From NCBI GenBank assembly GCA_052144935.1, contig JBKQPR010000285.1, positions 1-36,182 of the forward strand: DNA of 36,182 nucleotides, read 5' to 3'. The notes under the pieces were generated by a model that saw only the letters and a list, made by a program, of their open reading frames with translations, ran no database searches and was not told the origin of the DNA. The translations under genes and the position numbers were made by a program. The first letter of the stretch is position 1. Each line of letters begins with the position of its first letter. Shown here in pieces: positions 7,335 to 15,236 of the stretch. This DNA comes from JOPF133 sp052144935. GTDB taxonomy: Bacteria > Acidobacteriota > Terriglobia > Bryobacterales > Bryobacteraceae.

Positions 7335-9140
7335 ATGTCCAATTCGCGCCGGGATTTTCTGAGCTGCGCCTCGGCCGGTCTGATGGCCGCAGCCGCCTCG
7401 TGCAGCAAGCCCACGCCCACACCTGAGTCCGCCGCGCTTCCGCCCGGAGCGCCGCCGGCGTTCGGAACCGCGCCGGACGTGGGACCGGCGGTCTCGCCTG
7501 CCACCTTCGCCGAAGCTGAGAAGTTGGTGCAGTTCTCGCTCAGCCCAGCGGAGCGACAGATGGCGGCCGCCAATTGGCGCAAGAGCATGGCCCCGCTTTA
7601 CGAGCGCCGCACCGGACCGCGCAAGTTCGCCCCGCCGCCGTCCATCGCCCCGGCCACGCGCTGGGATCCTGTGTTGCCGGGCCTTCAGGCCGGTCCCGCG
7701 CGCGAACGCTTCCTCCGCACCGCCGCCGGCGTGCCGGACCCCCTTCCGGCCAGCGACCAGGACATCGCCTTCGCTCCGCTCTCGCGCCTTTCCCGCTGGA
7801 TCGAAACGCACCAGCTCACCTCTGAGCGGCTCACCCGCCTCTATCTGGACCGCTTGCAGCGCTTCGATCCCAAGCTGCGATGTGTCATCACGCTGACCCG
7901 CGATCTGGCCCTTACGCAGGCCCAACAGGCCGACCGCGAGATCGCCGCCGGACACTATCGCGGCCCGCTCCACGGCATCCCCTGGGGCGCCAAGGACCTG
8001 CTCGACACCGCCGGCATCCCCACCACCTACGGCGCCGAGCCGTACCGCAACCGCGTGCCCGCCGAGGACGCCACCGTCGTGAAGCGCCTGCACGATGCCG
8101 GCGCGGTGCTGGTGGCCAAGCTGAGCCTCGGCGCGCTGGCCCTCAACGACATCTGGTTCGGCGGCCAGACCATGAATCCGTGGCTTCTGGAGGAAGGGTC
8201 GTCCGGGTCGAGCGCCGGCCCCGGTGCCGCCACTGCCGCGGGATTGGCGGGCTTCACCATCGGCAGCGAGACCGGCGGCAGCATTGTCGGCCCGTCCATG
8301 CGCTGTGGCGTCACCGGATTGCGCCCCACTTACGGCCGCGTGCCGCGCACCGGGGCCATGACCCTGTGCTGGTCGCTCGACAAACTCGGACCCATGACCC
8401 GCGGGGTCGAGGACGCGCTGCTGGTCTTGCAGGCCATCTCCGGCCCCGACCCCGGCGACGTCTCCAGCGTGTCCAGCAGCCTCGATTTCGACGCGTCGGC
8501 GCCCGTCGCCGGCCTGCGCGTCGGCTACATCCCTGGCTGGATGAAGGAAAGCCCCGCCACCGATGTCGATCGCGCCGGTCTCGAAACCACTCGCAAGCTT
8601 GGCATGGTTCCGGTCGAGGTGTCCCTGCCCGACTGGCCGTACGATTCGCTCGGCCTGATTCTCTTCGCCGAGGCCGCCGCCGCATTCGAGGAACTCACGC
8701 TCGCGGGCGGCCTGAAGGAACTCAAGGCGCAGGTTCCGGATGCGTGGCCCAACCTGTTTCGCCAGGCCCGCTTCCTTTCCGCGGTGGACTTCGTGCAGGC
8801 CGACCGCTTTCGCCGCAGCGTGGCCCAGGAAATGGCGCGCATTTTTTCCCAGGTGGATCTGCTGCTGGTCCCCTCGTTGCGCGATGAGATCCTCACCATC
8901 ACCAACTTCACCGGCCATCCGTCGCTTACACTGCGCGCCGGCTTCGTGGAAGTCTCGGAGGCGCGCAGCGACTGGGCTCCCGACCCCGCTCACCCGATGC
9001 CCAAGTTCTCGCCGCCACGGCGCGTGCCTCACGGCGTCACGCTTATTGGACGCCTCTTCGACGAGGGAGTGCTGGGGCGCGCGGGGATGGCTCTGGAGCG
9101 CGCCATGAATGTGGCCGGAGAGCGTCCGCCGGGATTCTGA
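7335..9140 (+). CDS. Tat-exported amidase-signature hydrolase
   Basis: Hydrolyses amide bonds with a Ser-cisSer-Lys triad; the substrate cannot be told. ATG 7335 is chosen because GGAGAAAAC precedes it and the protein then begins MSNSRRDFLSCASAGLMAAA, a twin-arginine signal (SRRDFL) with a possible lipidation cysteine in AAASC. The 601-residue protein carries the expected Lys in IPWGAKDLLDTAG (about residue 220), the serine motif EEGSSGSSAG (about 287-296) and the cis-Ser region GSETGGSIVGPS, then CGVTGLRPTYGRVPRTGAM. It ends in an amidase C-terminal region before an HTH remnant on the other strand. A second exported amidase lies at 13541; the two share the fold but are not close copies. Confidence 0.9.
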   Translation: MSNSRRDFLSCASAGLMAAAASCSKPTPTPESAALPPGAPPAFGTAPDVGPAVSPATFAEAEKLVQFSLSPAERQMAAANWRKSMAPLYERRTGPRKFAPPPSIAPATRWDPVLPGLQAGPARERFLRTAAGVPDPLPASDQDIAFAPLSRLSRWIETHQLTSERLTRLYLDRLQRFDPKLRCVITLTRDLALTQAQQADREIAAGHYRGPLHGIPWGAKDLLDTAGIPTTYGAEPYRNRVPAEDATVVKRLHDAGAVLVAKLSLGALALNDIWFGGQTMNPWLLEEGSSGSSAGPGAATAAGLAGFTIGSETGGSIVGPSMRCGVTGLRPTYGRVPRTGAMTLCWSLDKLGPMTRGVEDALLVLQAISGPDPGDVSSVSSSLDFDASAPVAGLRVGYIPGWMKESPATDVDRAGLETTRKLGMVPVEVSLPDWPYDSLGLILFAEAAAAFEELTLAGGLKELKAQVPDAWPNLFRQARFLSAVDFVQADRFRRSVAQEMARIFSQVDLLLVPSLRDEILTITNFTGHPSLTLRAGFVEVSEARSDWAPDPAHPMPKFSPPRRVPHGVTLIGRLFDEGVLGRAGMALERAMNVAGERPPGF

Positions 9141-9168
9141 GCGGTGCCGAGACGCACGCGGACCGCGG

Positions 9169-9490
9169 CTACCCACCCGCCGCGTTCCCGGCCCGCCGGC
9201 GCACCCAGTGGCGCACCAGCTCATATTGCGGAACAGCGGTCGCGGACTCCTTCGTAATCCGAATCAGCCCGCGGCGGTTGAGCAGTCGAATGCCGCCCTG
9301 TACCGCCGATTTGGACAGGCCCGCGAGCTCCGCCAACTGCCGCAGGCTGACCGCAATCGACCTCCTCGGACCGGTAGAGCTTGACCCAAAGGACGATGTA
9401 AATCAGAAATGCCGCCGGCGACCGGTCGTGTCCGGCGAGGTCCGGCAGCAGGACGTCGAGCACGTAGTCGTCGATCGGAACATGGTCCAT
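9169..9490 (-). pseudogene. Winged-helix/HTH regulator split by a frameshift
   Basis: From ATG 9490 the minus strand reads MDHVPIDDYVLDVLLPDL and continues to LIYIVLWVKLYRSEEV. The following codons lose sense in that frame. Shifting frame at about 9360-9366 restores a convincing helix-turn-helix: IAVSLRQLAELAGLSKSAVQ, then GGIRLLNRRGLIRITKE, ending AAGG at TAG 9169-9171. The intact gene would encode about 107 residues, the size of a small single-domain regulator. It is divergent from the glyoxalase-like gene at 9570 with an AT-rich spacer, suggesting that it once controlled that gene. A single-base sequencing error or programmed frameshifting are alternatives to true decay. Confidence 0.75.
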
Positions 9491-9496
9491 AATTAC

Positions 9497-9516
9497 TATA
9501 GTTTTAACAATTATAG
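9497..9516. promoter_or_regulatory. AT-rich divergent promoter/operator between HTH remnant and glyoxalase gene
   Basis: In otherwise GC-rich DNA, 9491-9517 is almost all A/T. It holds a perfect minus-strand TATAAT (9510-9515) and a plus-strand TATAGT (9497-9502). TATAG also recurs 15 bases apart, as two half-sites would. No good -35 boxes are seen. Confidence 0.4.
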
Positions 9517-9569
9517 ACGCTTGCAATCCGCCGGCGGCCGGAACACAATGTCACGGAGGGCAATCCACC

Positions 9570-9935
9570 ATGATTAGAGGCATCAAGTTCGCCAGCATTC
9601 CGGTCACGGATCAGGATCGCGCTTTGGCCTTCTATACGCAGAAACTCGGGTTTCGGCTGGTCACCGATCAGCCCTTCAGCGACGATCGGCGCTGGATCGA
9701 ACTGGGCATTCCGGGCGCGGATTCGCGGATCGTCCTGTTTCGCTTCGACGAAGGCCCGCAGCCAGGGAGCCAGATGAACGTGACGTTTTGGGCCGATGAC
9801 GTGGAAGCCACGGCGCAGGAGCTGAAGAACAAGGGCGTACAATTCGTGATGGAGCCCAAACGCGAAGACTGGGGCACCGCCGCGGCCTTCCAGGACATCG
9901 ACGGCAACTGCTTTGTCCTGAGCTCCAAGTGCTGA
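9570..9935 (+). CDS. VOC-family (glyoxalase/bleomycin-resistance fold) protein
   Basis: Begins at ATG 9570 behind GGAGGG. The 121-residue, single-domain protein shows the paired beta-alpha-beta-beta-beta units of the vicinal-oxygen-chelate superfamily: IKFASIPVTDQDRALAFYTQ with KLGFRLVTDQ in the first half, and MNVTFWADDVEATAQELKNK with GVQFVMEPKREDWGTAAAFQDIDGNCFVL in the second. Members bind a divalent metal or sequester drugs as dimers; the substrate is not predictable here. It is divergent from the broken regulator at 9169-9490 and is followed 21 bases later by the DUF3052 gene. Confidence 0.88.
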   Translation: MIRGIKFASIPVTDQDRALAFYTQKLGFRLVTDQPFSDDRRWIELGIPGADSRIVLFRFDEGPQPGSQMNVTFWADDVEATAQELKNKGVQFVMEPKREDWGTAAAFQDIDGNCFVLSSKC

Positions 9936-9956
9936 GTTCGAGTTTGGTTCACCATT

Positions 9957-10415
9957 ATGTTATCCACCTTCGAAAAACTGAACCTCAAGGACCACAGGCA
10001 GATCGTGGTCCTCAACGCGCCTGAATCGTTTGAGCCTGAACTGAGCGCGCTTCACGGCGTCACCGTCTTGCGCAGCCTCGATGGGATCAAGGAGATCGGG
10101 TTCTCGCTGGCGTTCGTCACAAAGCAAAAGGAAGTCGACGCACTTGCAAAATCGATCGCCGCGAAGGCCAAAGGCGACGCCGTAGTGTGGTTCGCATACC
10201 CCAAGGGGACTTCCAAACGGTACCAATGCGAGTTCAACCGCGACATTGGATGGAAAGTTCCCGGCAAGTTGGGATTTGAGCCGGTGCGCAGCGTGGCGAT
10301 CGATGAGGACTGGACGGGCGTCCGCTTCCGGCGCGTGGAATTTGTCAAGACCATGACCCGCGCCAAGGAGTGGGCACTGACGGCCGAAGGCAAAGCGCGG
10401 GCGGCCCGGCGCTAG
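9957..10415 (+). CDS. DUF3052-family protein
   Basis: A 152-residue cytoplasmic protein of unknown function, starting at ATG 9957. Features recalled for DUF3052 are present: an N-terminal KLNLKDHRQIVVLNAPESFE, a GVTVLRSL strand, FSLAFVTKQKEVDALAK, AVVWFAYPKGTSKRY and the C-terminal VAIDEDWTGVRFRRVEF. The C-terminus is basic (KGKARAARR-like). No catalytic motif is evident. It lies 21 bases after the VOC protein on the same strand and is probably co-transcribed. A GGCAGGCGGG palindrome follows its stop. Confidence 0.75.
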   Translation: MLSTFEKLNLKDHRQIVVLNAPESFEPELSALHGVTVLRSLDGIKEIGFSLAFVTKQKEVDALAKSIAAKAKGDAVVWFAYPKGTSKRYQCEFNRDIGWKVPGKLGFEPVRSVAIDEDWTGVRFRRVEFVKTMTRAKEWALTAEGKARAARR

Positions 10416-10438
10416 GGAACCACCCCCTTAGCTCGGTT

Positions 10439-10470
10439 GGCAGGCGGGGTGCCCTTGGGGCCCGCCTGCC
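10439..10470. repeat. GGCAGGC-type hairpin between DUF3052 gene and padR
   Basis: GGCAGGCGGG (10439-10448) pairs perfectly with CCCGCCTGCC (10461-10470) around a 12-base loop. It follows the DUF3052 stop by about 23 bases. There is no T-run, so it is more likely a member of the window's palindromic repeat family than an intrinsic terminator. Confidence 0.7.
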
Positions 10471-10497
10471 CCACTTCCCCTCGATAGACGTTGGGGC

Positions 10498-10527
10498 TTG
10501 ACAGCCGGCGCCGTGCCGTGCCATACT
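10498..10527 (+). promoter_or_regulatory. Sigma-70-type promoter for padR-permease operon
   Basis: A perfect TTGACA (10498-10503) is followed after 18 bases by CATACT (10522-10527). The padR ATG is at 10542, leaving a very short leader. This is the best -35 box I find in the window. Confidence 0.7.
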
Positions 10528-10541
10528 CCCCTCGTGAGACG

Positions 10542-10880
10542 ATGGGAATGACACACAAGCCGCTCGAGATTCTCCCGGGAACCCTGGACATCCTGATCCT
10601 CAAAGCGCTCCACCGCGGCCCGCTGCACGGTTACGCCATCATGCAGGCCATCAAGGACCGCTCCGATGAAGTCCTGCAAGTCGGCGAAAGCTCGCTCTAT
10701 CCGGCCCTCCAGCGCCTGCTGCTGAACGGTTGGGTGAAGGCCGAGTGGGGCGCCTCCGAAAACAACCGCCGCGCGCGCTACTACACGTTGACGCCGGCCG
10801 GCCGCAAACAACTGGCCTCGGAACGCGCCGATCTGGAGCGGATGATGGCCGCCATCCAAAAGGTTCTGCAAACCGCCTGA
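10542..10880 (+). CDS. PadR-family transcriptional regulator
   Basis: Winged-helix repressor of about 112 residues. Family hallmarks are all visible: LEILPGTLDILILKALHRGP, LHGYAIMQAI, the recognition segment VGESSLYPALQRLLLNGWVK with AEWGASENNRRARYYTLT, and a C-terminal dimerisation helix from PAGRKQLASERADLERM. Start is ATG 10542 or ATG 10548 (MTHKP...). It ends eight bases before the ADOP permease start. In Acidobacteriota such PadR genes are routinely paired with these permeases and probably regulate them. Confidence 0.93.
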   Translation: MGMTHKPLEILPGTLDILILKALHRGPLHGYAIMQAIKDRSDEVLQVGESSLYPALQRLLLNGWVKAEWGASENNRRARYYTLTPAGRKQLASERADLERMMAAIQKVLQTA

Positions 10881-10888
10881 GAGGACGT

Positions 10889-13480
10889 ATGCGCAAACTG
10901 CTGGGCCGCATCCAATACCTGTTCCGCCGCAACCGCATCGAAGCCGACCTGGCCGAGGAGATGGAGTTCCACCGCCAGATGCTGGCCCGCGACTTCTCCG
11001 ACCGCGCCGCGGCCTCGCGAGCCTGGGGGAATACCACGCTCGCCCGGGAGGACGCCCGCGCCGTATGGCTCGTGCCGTGGATCGAAAGCTGCTGGCGAGA
11101 CCTCGCCTATGGCGTCCGCGGCCTGCGACGCGAGCGTGGCTTCACCGCGGTCGCGGTGACCGCTCTGGCGATCGCCATTGGCCTCAATGCCAGCCTGTTC
11201 ACGGTCTTCAACGCCATTGCCCTGCGCCCCTGGGCGGTCAAGGATCCCGGGCGCGTTGTGAACGTCCTGCGGATTCTTCGCAAAGGGCCCAGGGCGGGTA
11301 GCGGAGAAGGCTTCGGGGTCGCCGAGTGGCGCTATCTTTCGGAGCACTCGAAGGCTTTTACGGGCCTGCTGCTGACGCGCAACGGCGAGCCTGTCCAGGG
11401 CGAGACGGGGCCTCTGCGGCTCACGTGGGTGACAGGGAATTATTTCGCGGTGCTGGGCGTGGAGATGGCGCGCGGGCGCGGGTTCGTGCCTGAGGAAGAC
11501 CGGCCGCTCGCGCCCGAAGCCGTCGCGGTGCTGAGTTACACAACGTGGCGGAACCGGTTCGGCGGCGATCCGGAAATCGTGGGAAAGACCGTGCGGTTGG
11601 ACGAGATTCCGTTCACGGTGGTGGGCGTGGCGGGGGAAGGTTTCACCGGCACGGACCCGAGCCGCGTCGACCTGTGGGCGCCGTTATCCGCGCGCCGGGT
11701 GTTGCGGCCGCACGATGCCGACGTGCTTCCATTTCTGACCGACATCCACTACTGCTGCTCGTCGATGGCGGGCCGCCTGACGCCGGGGTACACGCGCGAG
11801 CAGGCGGCCGCCGAGATCGCGCTGCTGGCGGACCAGGCGCATGCGCCGCTGCCGCCGTCTGGAGAGGCCGTGGTGGCCTCGGGAACGGCGCTGCTCGAGT
11901 CCGTCGCACCCAAGGACAAGGGCAAAATCGTTCCCGCGCTGGCCGCGATGTTCGCTGCCATGACGCTGATTCTGCTGCTGGCCTGCGCCAACGTGGGAAA
12001 TTTGCTCCTGGCGCGGGCGGCGGCGCGCCGGCAGGAGATCGCGGTGCGGCTCTCGCTGGGGGGCAGCCGCGCGCGCCTGGTGCGGCAGTTGCTGGTGGAA
12101 AGTTTTGCCCTGGCACTGGCCGGGGCCGCTACGGGGTTGGCGATCGCGTGGAAGGCTCCGGCGGTCCTGGTGGCGCGGATGGTCCCCGAAGTCGGCATGG
12201 CCCTGAATCCGGATTGGCGGGTATGCGCCTATACCGCGGGACTCGCGGTGCTGGCGTGCCTGGTATTCGGGCTCGCGCCCGCCTTGCAGGCCACCCACGG
12301 AAGGATCGCCGGGGCGCTCAAGCGGGAAGCCCCGCTGAGCTTCTCGCGCGTGCCCTTGCGTAGCGTGCTGCTGGCGGCGCAGGTAGCCATCAGCGTAATC
12401 CTGCTGGCGGGCGCCGGCTTGCTGGTGCGCGGCCTGCAACATGCGCAGCAGCAGGACCCCGGCTTCCGCGTCGAAGGAGTAACCGTGGCCGCCCTGGAAC
12501 TTCCCGCCGCGGAATACAGCGGGAAGCGCAGCCAGATATTCACGGCGCAACTGTTAAGTGCGCTGTCGGAACCAGGCGTGCCTGCCGCCGCAATGGCCAC
12601 CCAGGCCCCCATGGCGAGCTCGCGCTCCTGGACTACCGTGCGGCGCACGAGCGAGCCGGCCCACCGCGACCGGCTGATACAGATCTACCAGGTGAGCGGG
12701 GCGTACTTCCAGATTCTCGGCATCCCGCTGGTAGCCGGCCGCAACTTCACCAGCGGCGACACCGGCCGGCAGGTTGTGCTGCTGAACCAAACGGCGGCGC
12801 GCCAGTTGTGGGGCGGCCAGGAGGCGGTGGGCAAGACCATCGAATCCAATAACAAAACCTGGCAGGTGGCAGGCGTGGTGAAGGATGCCTACACATCCGA
12901 TTTGAACACCGTCAACCCGACGCTGTACTGGCCCATTACGGGGAGTTTTGGCGTTCCGAAACTGCTGCTCGGCGATTCGAGCGCCGCCGCCAGGGAGCGT
13001 GTCACCGCCATCGTCCGCGGGCTGGAGCCGAAAGGCCGCGTCACGTTTACACCGCTCAGCGACAACCTGCGCTCGCAGCTCGCCCCCACGCGTTACGCCG
13101 CCACTCTGGCCGGCGCGCTCGGCCTGCTGGCGCTGGCCCTCGCCAGCATCGGGATGTCCGGCGTCTTCGCCTACATGGTGCGCCAGCGGACACGCGAAAT
13201 CGGCCTGCGGATGGCGCTGGGCGCGCACCCCGGCCAGGTGGTCCGGCTGGTGCTGGCGTCCAACCTGCGCGCGCTCGCCTGGGGTCTGGCCGCGGGTCTG
13301 GCAGGCGCCTTCGCTGCCACGCGCCTCTTGCGGAGCATGATGAACGGCGTCAGCCCCTTCGATCCGCTGGCCTACGCCGGAGTCTTCGCGCTCTTGATCG
13401 CCGCCGCGGCTGCCGCCAGCGCCCTCCCCGCCCGGCGCGCCGCCCGCGTCGACCCGGTTACCGCCTTGCGCTGGGAGTAG
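10889..13480 (+). CDS. ADOP-type ABC transporter permease (MacB/FtsX fold, duplicated)
   Basis: Inner-membrane permease of the kind called acidobacterial duplicated orphan permease, 863 residues from ATG 10889 behind GAGAGGA. A soluble prefix (LGRIQYLFRRNRIEADLAEE) leads to the first transmembrane helix, a MacB periplasmic domain, an FtsX block of helices (MTLILLLACANVGNLLLARA, LALAGAATGLAIA, ACLVFGLAPAL), then a second helix (LLAAQVAISVILLAGAGLL), a second periplasmic domain and a second FtsX block ending PARRAARVDPVTALRWE. About eight helices in all. No ATP-binding subunit is adjacent, hence 'orphan'. Members are thought to work mechanically on envelope substrates such as macrolides or lipoproteins; the cargo here is unknown. 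It is likely controlled by the adjacent PadR. Confidence 0.92.
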   Translation: MRKLLGRIQYLFRRNRIEADLAEEMEFHRQMLARDFSDRAAASRAWGNTTLAREDARAVWLVPWIESCWRDLAYGVRGLRRERGFTAVAVTALAIAIGLNASLFTVFNAIALRPWAVKDPGRVVNVLRILRKGPRAGSGEGFGVAEWRYLSEHSKAFTGLLLTRNGEPVQGETGPLRLTWVTGNYFAVLGVEMARGRGFVPEEDRPLAPEAVAVLSYTTWRNRFGGDPEIVGKTVRLDEIPFTVVGVAGEGFTGTDPSRVDLWAPLSARRVLRPHDADVLPFLTDIHYCCSSMAGRLTPGYTREQAAAEIALLADQAHAPLPPSGEAVVASGTALLESVAPKDKGKIVPALAAMFAAMTLILLLACANVGNLLLARAAARRQEIAVRLSLGGSRARLVRQLLVESFALALAGAATGLAIAWKAPAVLVARMVPEVGMALNPDWRVCAYTAGLAVLACLVFGLAPALQATHGRIAGALKREAPLSFSRVPLRSVLLAAQVAISVILLAGAGLLVRGLQHAQQQDPGFRVEGVTVAALELPAAEYSGKRSQIFTAQLLSALSEPGVPAAAMATQAPMASSRSWTTVRRTSEPAHRDRLIQIYQVSGAYFQILGIPLVAGRNFTSGDTGRQVVLLNQTAARQLWGGQEAVGKTIESNNKTWQVAGVVKDAYTSDLNTVNPTLYWPITGSFGVPKLLLGDSSAAARERVTAIVRGLEPKGRVTFTPLSDNLRSQLAPTRYAATLAGALGLLALALASIGMSGVFAYMVRQRTREIGLRMALGAHPGQVVRLVLASNLRALAWGLAAGLAGAFAATRLLRSMMNGVSPFDPLAYAGVFALLIAAAAAASALPARRAARVDPVTALRWE

Positions 13481-13483
13481 TGG

Positions 13484-13501
13484 GGTAGGCTTCAGCCTGC
13501 C
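13484..13501. repeat. Short GGTAGGC-TTCA-GCCTGCC hairpin
   Basis: GGTAGGC (13484-13490) pairs with GCCTGCC (13495-13501), with one G-T pair and a TTCA loop, directly after the permease stop. It shares its core with the other GGCAGGC hairpins in the window. It may also act as an mRNA 3'-end stem. Confidence 0.6.
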
Positions 13502-13528
13502 AACCCGTATCGGCTCACCCGGCCGTCA

Positions 13529-13534
13529 TACAAT
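13529..13534 (+). promoter_or_regulatory. -10 box six bases before the amidase ATG
   Basis: TACAAT at 13529-13534 is followed by six bases and then ATG 13541. Transcription starting about seven bases after the box would begin at or next to the A of ATG, giving a leaderless mRNA. No Shine-Dalgarno motif is present. Confidence 0.4.
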
Positions 13535-13540
13535 GACCAG

Positions 13541-15088
13541 ATGATTCGCGTTCTTGTCTGCCTGCTATCCGCCGCGGTCTTACTCCCCGCCCAACGGCCC
13601 GCGCCTTTCGAAGTGGTGGAGGCCACCATCGCGCAAGTGCACGACGCCATGAAGGCCGGCCGGCTCACCTGCCGCGAGCTGGTGAGCACTTACCTGAAGC
13701 GCATCGAGGCCTACGACAAGAACGGCCCCGCCCTCAACTCGATCGTGATCCTGAATCCGGAAGTGGAGAAGCAGGCCGACGACCTGGACCGCCGCTTCGC
13801 GCAATCGGGACTCACCGGACCGCTGCACTGCGTGCCGGTCATCGTGAAGGACAACTTCGAGACCAAGGGCCTCCAGACCACCGATGGCGCGCTGGCCTTT
13901 GCCGGCTACCTTCCGGACAAGGACGCTTTCGAGGTGAAGCGCGTGAAGGAGGCCGGCGCCCTGGTGCTGGCCAAGTCGAACATGGCCGAGTGGGCCTTCA
14001 GCCCGTATGAAACGGTGAACTCGATTCTGCCGGGCTACACCAAAAATCCCTACGCGCTGGACCGCGTAACCGCGGGATCGAGTGGCGGGACTGCCGCGGC
14101 CGTCGCCGCCAGCCTCGGACTGGCCGGCTTGGGCAGCGACACGGGCAACTCCATTCGCGGCCCTTCCTCGCACCAGGCGCTGGTGGGCATTCGCTCCACC
14201 ATGGGACTCACCAGCCGCGCGGGCGTGATGCCGTTGAGCCTGCTGGCCGATATTGCCGGGCCCATGGCGCGCACGGTGGAGGATGCCGTCAAGGTTTTTC
14301 AGGTGATCGTGGGCGAGGATCCCGACGACCCCGTGACTGCCGCGGCCCCCCAGCATCTTCCGCAGGACTATGCGGCGTCACTCGATCGGGATGGCCTTCG
14401 CGGCGCGGTCATCGGGGTGCTGCGGCAGGCCTACGAGCGGCCCACCACCGACCCCGAAATCGTGCGTGTCTTCGAGGCAGCGATCGAGGATCTGAAACAC
14501 GCCGGCGCGACCATCGTCGATCCCGCCACCGTAGAAGGCCTCGACGCCATCCAGCGGCCGCGGGGCGGGGGTGCGTGCATGGGCTTCAAATACGATCTGA
14601 ACCGCTTTCTGGCGGCGCGCAGCGACCGGGTTCCGGTGAAAAACCTGGCCGAGATCGTGAAATCCGGCCGCTTCCATCCGAACAATCAGCGCCGCCTGGA
14701 GACGGCCGAAAACGGTCCCGAAAACGGTCCCGATTCGCCCGCCTGCCAAGCCGACACAAGCTATCGCGAGCAGGTGCGCGCGGCCGTCGTCAAGACCATG
14801 GACAAGCTCAAGCTGGATGCCTTCATCTACCCCACTTGGAGCAATCCGCCCCGGCTGATCGGCGACCTGAACACGCCGCACGGCGACAACAGCCAGTTCT
14901 ATTCGCCGACCACGGGTTTTCCGGCGATCAACGTGCCGATGGGTTTCACGCGCGGCGGCACACTGCCGGCGGGCATGACAATCTACGGCCGGGCATGGTC
15001 GGAGGCCAAGCTGCTGAAGTTCGCTTATGCCTACGAGCAGGCCACGCGCCATCGCCGCGCGCCGGCCAGCACGCCACCGCTGCGTTGA
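13541..15088 (+). CDS. Secreted amidase-signature hydrolase
   Basis: A 515-residue amidase with a Sec signal (MIRVLVCLLSAAVLLPAQ). The catalytic Lys is in VPVIVKDNFETKG (about residue 103), the serine pair in TAGSSGGTAAAVAASLG (about 180-181) and the cis-Ser in GSDTGNSIRGPSS (about 200-212). After a middle region with KDKDAFEVKRVKEAGA the C-terminus has FPAINVPMGFTRGGTLPAGM, typical of periplasmic or fungal-type amidases. Its substrate is unknown, perhaps peptides or nitriles-derived amides. It follows the permease by 60 bases but probably has its own promoter. Different from the Tat amidase at 7335 in export route and in its serine motif. Confidence 0.9.
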   Translation: MIRVLVCLLSAAVLLPAQRPAPFEVVEATIAQVHDAMKAGRLTCRELVSTYLKRIEAYDKNGPALNSIVILNPEVEKQADDLDRRFAQSGLTGPLHCVPVIVKDNFETKGLQTTDGALAFAGYLPDKDAFEVKRVKEAGALVLAKSNMAEWAFSPYETVNSILPGYTKNPYALDRVTAGSSGGTAAAVAASLGLAGLGSDTGNSIRGPSSHQALVGIRSTMGLTSRAGVMPLSLLADIAGPMARTVEDAVKVFQVIVGEDPDDPVTAAAPQHLPQDYAASLDRDGLRGAVIGVLRQAYERPTTDPEIVRVFEAAIEDLKHAGATIVDPATVEGLDAIQRPRGGGACMGFKYDLNRFLAARSDRVPVKNLAEIVKSGRFHPNNQRRLETAENGPENGPDSPACQADTSYREQVRAAVVKTMDKLKLDAFIYPTWSNPPRLIGDLNTPHGDNSQFYSPTTGFPAINVPMGFTRGGTLPAGMTIYGRAWSEAKLLKFAYAYEQATRHRRAPASTPPLR

Positions 15089-15102
15089 GCGGGCGGCCCG
15101 AA

Positions 15103-15205
15103 TTCACCGCGGAGACACGGAGAAAACGGAGAAAGCGCGGAGAAAACGATTCCTTTCTTGCCTTTCTCCGTGTTTTCTCCGTTGCCTCCGCGTCTCCGCG
15201 GTGAA
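15103..15205. repeat. Long palindromic repeat, roughly 103 bp
   Basis: The ends TTCACCGCGGAGAC (15103-15116) and GTCTCCGCGGTGAA (15192-15205) are perfect reverse complements. The interior continues imperfectly: CGGAGAAAACGGAGAAAG on the left pairs with a CTTTCTCCGTGTTTTCTCCG segment on the right, with a two-base offset. The apex is pyrimidine-rich (ATTCCTTTCTTGCC). It lies between convergent genes ending at 15088 and 15237 and could stop or stabilise both transcripts, but the length suggests a dispersed repeat. Confidence 0.75.
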
Positions 15206-15236
15206 CATGGCGCTGCCGCTCAAGCCCAAAGCCGCG

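Noticed and set aside
7272..9224. 650-codon minus-strand frame opposite the amidase
   Set aside because: Shadow of the amidase gene; composition is Gly/Arg/His-rich with no domain.
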